From: JAMPXD01 sp041481895
Lineage (GTDB): Bacteria; Desulfobacterota; Desulfuromonadia; Geobacterales; Geobacteraceae
DNA length: 14,566 bases
Assembly: GCA_041481895.1 (NCBI GenBank)
Contig: JBGPCQ010000069.1
Span: 1 to 14,566, forward strand
Direction: 5' to 3'
This document shows positions 13,944-14,566 of the stretch, in pieces. Positions within the stretch are counted from its first letter, which is position 1. Every line of letters begins with the position of its first letter. The notes under the pieces are model-generated. The model saw only the letters and a program-made list of their open reading frames with translations. It did no database searches and was not told the origin of the DNA. A program made the position numbers and the translations under genes.

Positions 13944-14566
13944 TCAGATCTCTTCCCGATAGCTCTTGTAGATGAGCAGGGCGAGTATCCCGCAGCATAC
14001 CAGCAGGGCGACCACGGCCCCTCCCCAAAGCTTGCGGCGGGCCAGCTCTCCCTCGATGGCGGCGAGCCGGGCGTGAATCTTCGCCAGTTCCGTCTGGAAT
14101 CCTGCGGTCTGGCTGCGCACCTTCTCCACGTCGACGTTGTGGAAGAGACGGTGGAAGCTGTTGCGCAGGGCGAACAGCTCGTCCTCCATCTCTTTCGTGG
14201 TGATGCCGGTCCGGTGCAAGGCGGCAAGCCGCCGCTCGATATCATTGATCCGAAGGTCGGTCTCCGCCATTGCGGACTTGATATCCTCGGCCCGGCCGTA
14301 GTCGTGGCAACGGCTGCAGTCCTTCGGGTTGATCAGGGCCGGGGTTGCCATCCGTACGGCATGGTTGCCGTGGCAGGTGACGCAGTGCGGCCCCCCCCTG
14401 CCGAGTGCCCGGCCATGGGCGCTGACGAGGTAGTCTTCCTTTACCCCCACATGGCAGCGGCCGCAGAAGGCGGGAATTGCCTCCCTTTTCGGAACGCCGA
14501 TAAAACCGCGCTCCGGGCTCATCGCCATGGCCATATCGGTCGGATCGCCGCCATGGCAGTTGTGAC
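13944..14566 (-). CDS. C-terminally anchored multihaem cytochrome c with coiled coil (partial)
   Basis: The gene runs off the right edge; an ATG at 14534 is internal, because the same frame stays open to the edge and encodes another haem motif there (HNCHGGDP, the leading Cys codon being cut by the window end). Visible haem sites are HNCH (partial), CGRCH, CVTCH and CSRCH, so at least four haems. After the haem part comes a long charged helical stretch starting about AMAETDLRINDIERRL and ending LAAIEGELARRK, very likely a coiled coil with Leu/Ile heptads. A single C-terminal transmembrane helix (LWGGAVVALLVCCGILALLI) and a short basic tail follow. The layout suggests a periplasmic electron carrier held in the inner membrane by its C-terminus. 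The family is not recognised; a role accepting electrons from the adjacent ACIII is a guess from position only. A signal peptide, if present, lies outside the window. Confidence 0.82.
   Translation of the reverse strand, partial: HNCHGGDPTDMAMAMSPERGFIGVPKREAIPAFCGRCHVGVKEDYLVSAHGRALGRGGPHCVTCHGNHAVRMATPALINPKDCSRCHDYGRAEDIKSAMAETDLRINDIERRLAALHRTGITTKEMEDELFALRNSFHRLFHNVDVEKVRSQTAGFQTELAKIHARLAAIEGELARRKLWGGAVVALLVCCGILALLIYKSYREEI

Overview
The window most likely comes from a Geobacter-like bacterium (Desulfuromonadia/Geobacterales). This is inferred from a quinol-oxidising alternative complex III operon with a multihaem cytochrome, a second multihaem cytochrome next to it, an HD-GYP/HEAT-repeat signalling pair, and about 60% GC in the core. 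No 16S rRNA or other phylogenetic marker is present, so the genus is not proven.

Left part (1-3208): an accessory, compositionally mixed stretch. It holds the possible tail of an unidentified gene (1-73), an AT-rich Phd/YefM-ParE toxin-antitoxin module (144-734), a small DUF456 membrane protein (806-1294), and a very GC-rich 616-residue secreted protein of unknown function (1358-3208). That protein carries Cys, His and Asp in contexts like a papain-fold (transglutaminase or NlpC/P60-like) hydrolase.

Middle part (3270-7570), all on the minus strand: a secreted formylglycine-generating-enzyme-like protein that has lost the catalytic cysteines, then a two-gene unit of a HEAT-repeat protein and an HD-GYP-type phosphohydrolase joined by an ATGA stop/start overlap. 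A 184-bp divergent intergenic region follows (7571-7754). It holds a perfect 12-bp inverted repeat and a strong sigma70-type promoter pointing right.

Right part (7755-13877): an alternative complex III (ACIII, Act) operon. In order it encodes a pentahaem cytochrome (ActA), a Tat-exported lipoprotein of the molybdopterin oxidoreductase family (ActB1), a four-cluster iron-sulfur protein (ActB2), an NrfD-type membrane quinol-binding subunit (ActC), a DUF3341 membrane protein (ActD) and a monohaem cytochrome c (ActE). ActB is split into two genes, a CACTAAG-rich palindromic repeat lies between them, and no ActF gene follows ActE. The operon ends in a perfect 15-bp bidirectional terminator shared with a convergent, C-terminally membrane-anchored multihaem cytochrome that runs off the right edge. 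The likely joint function is oxidation of menaquinol and transfer of electrons through FeS and haem centres to periplasmic cytochromes.

There is no gene-free stretch over 300 bases. The longest gaps are 10519-10735 (the repeat) and 7571-7754 (the divergent promoter region). I saw no tRNA, rRNA, CRISPR array or insertion sequence. I found no wholly new multi-gene system. The items most worth follow-up are the orphan GC-rich hydrolase candidate, the ActB1 variant and the repeat inside the act operon.
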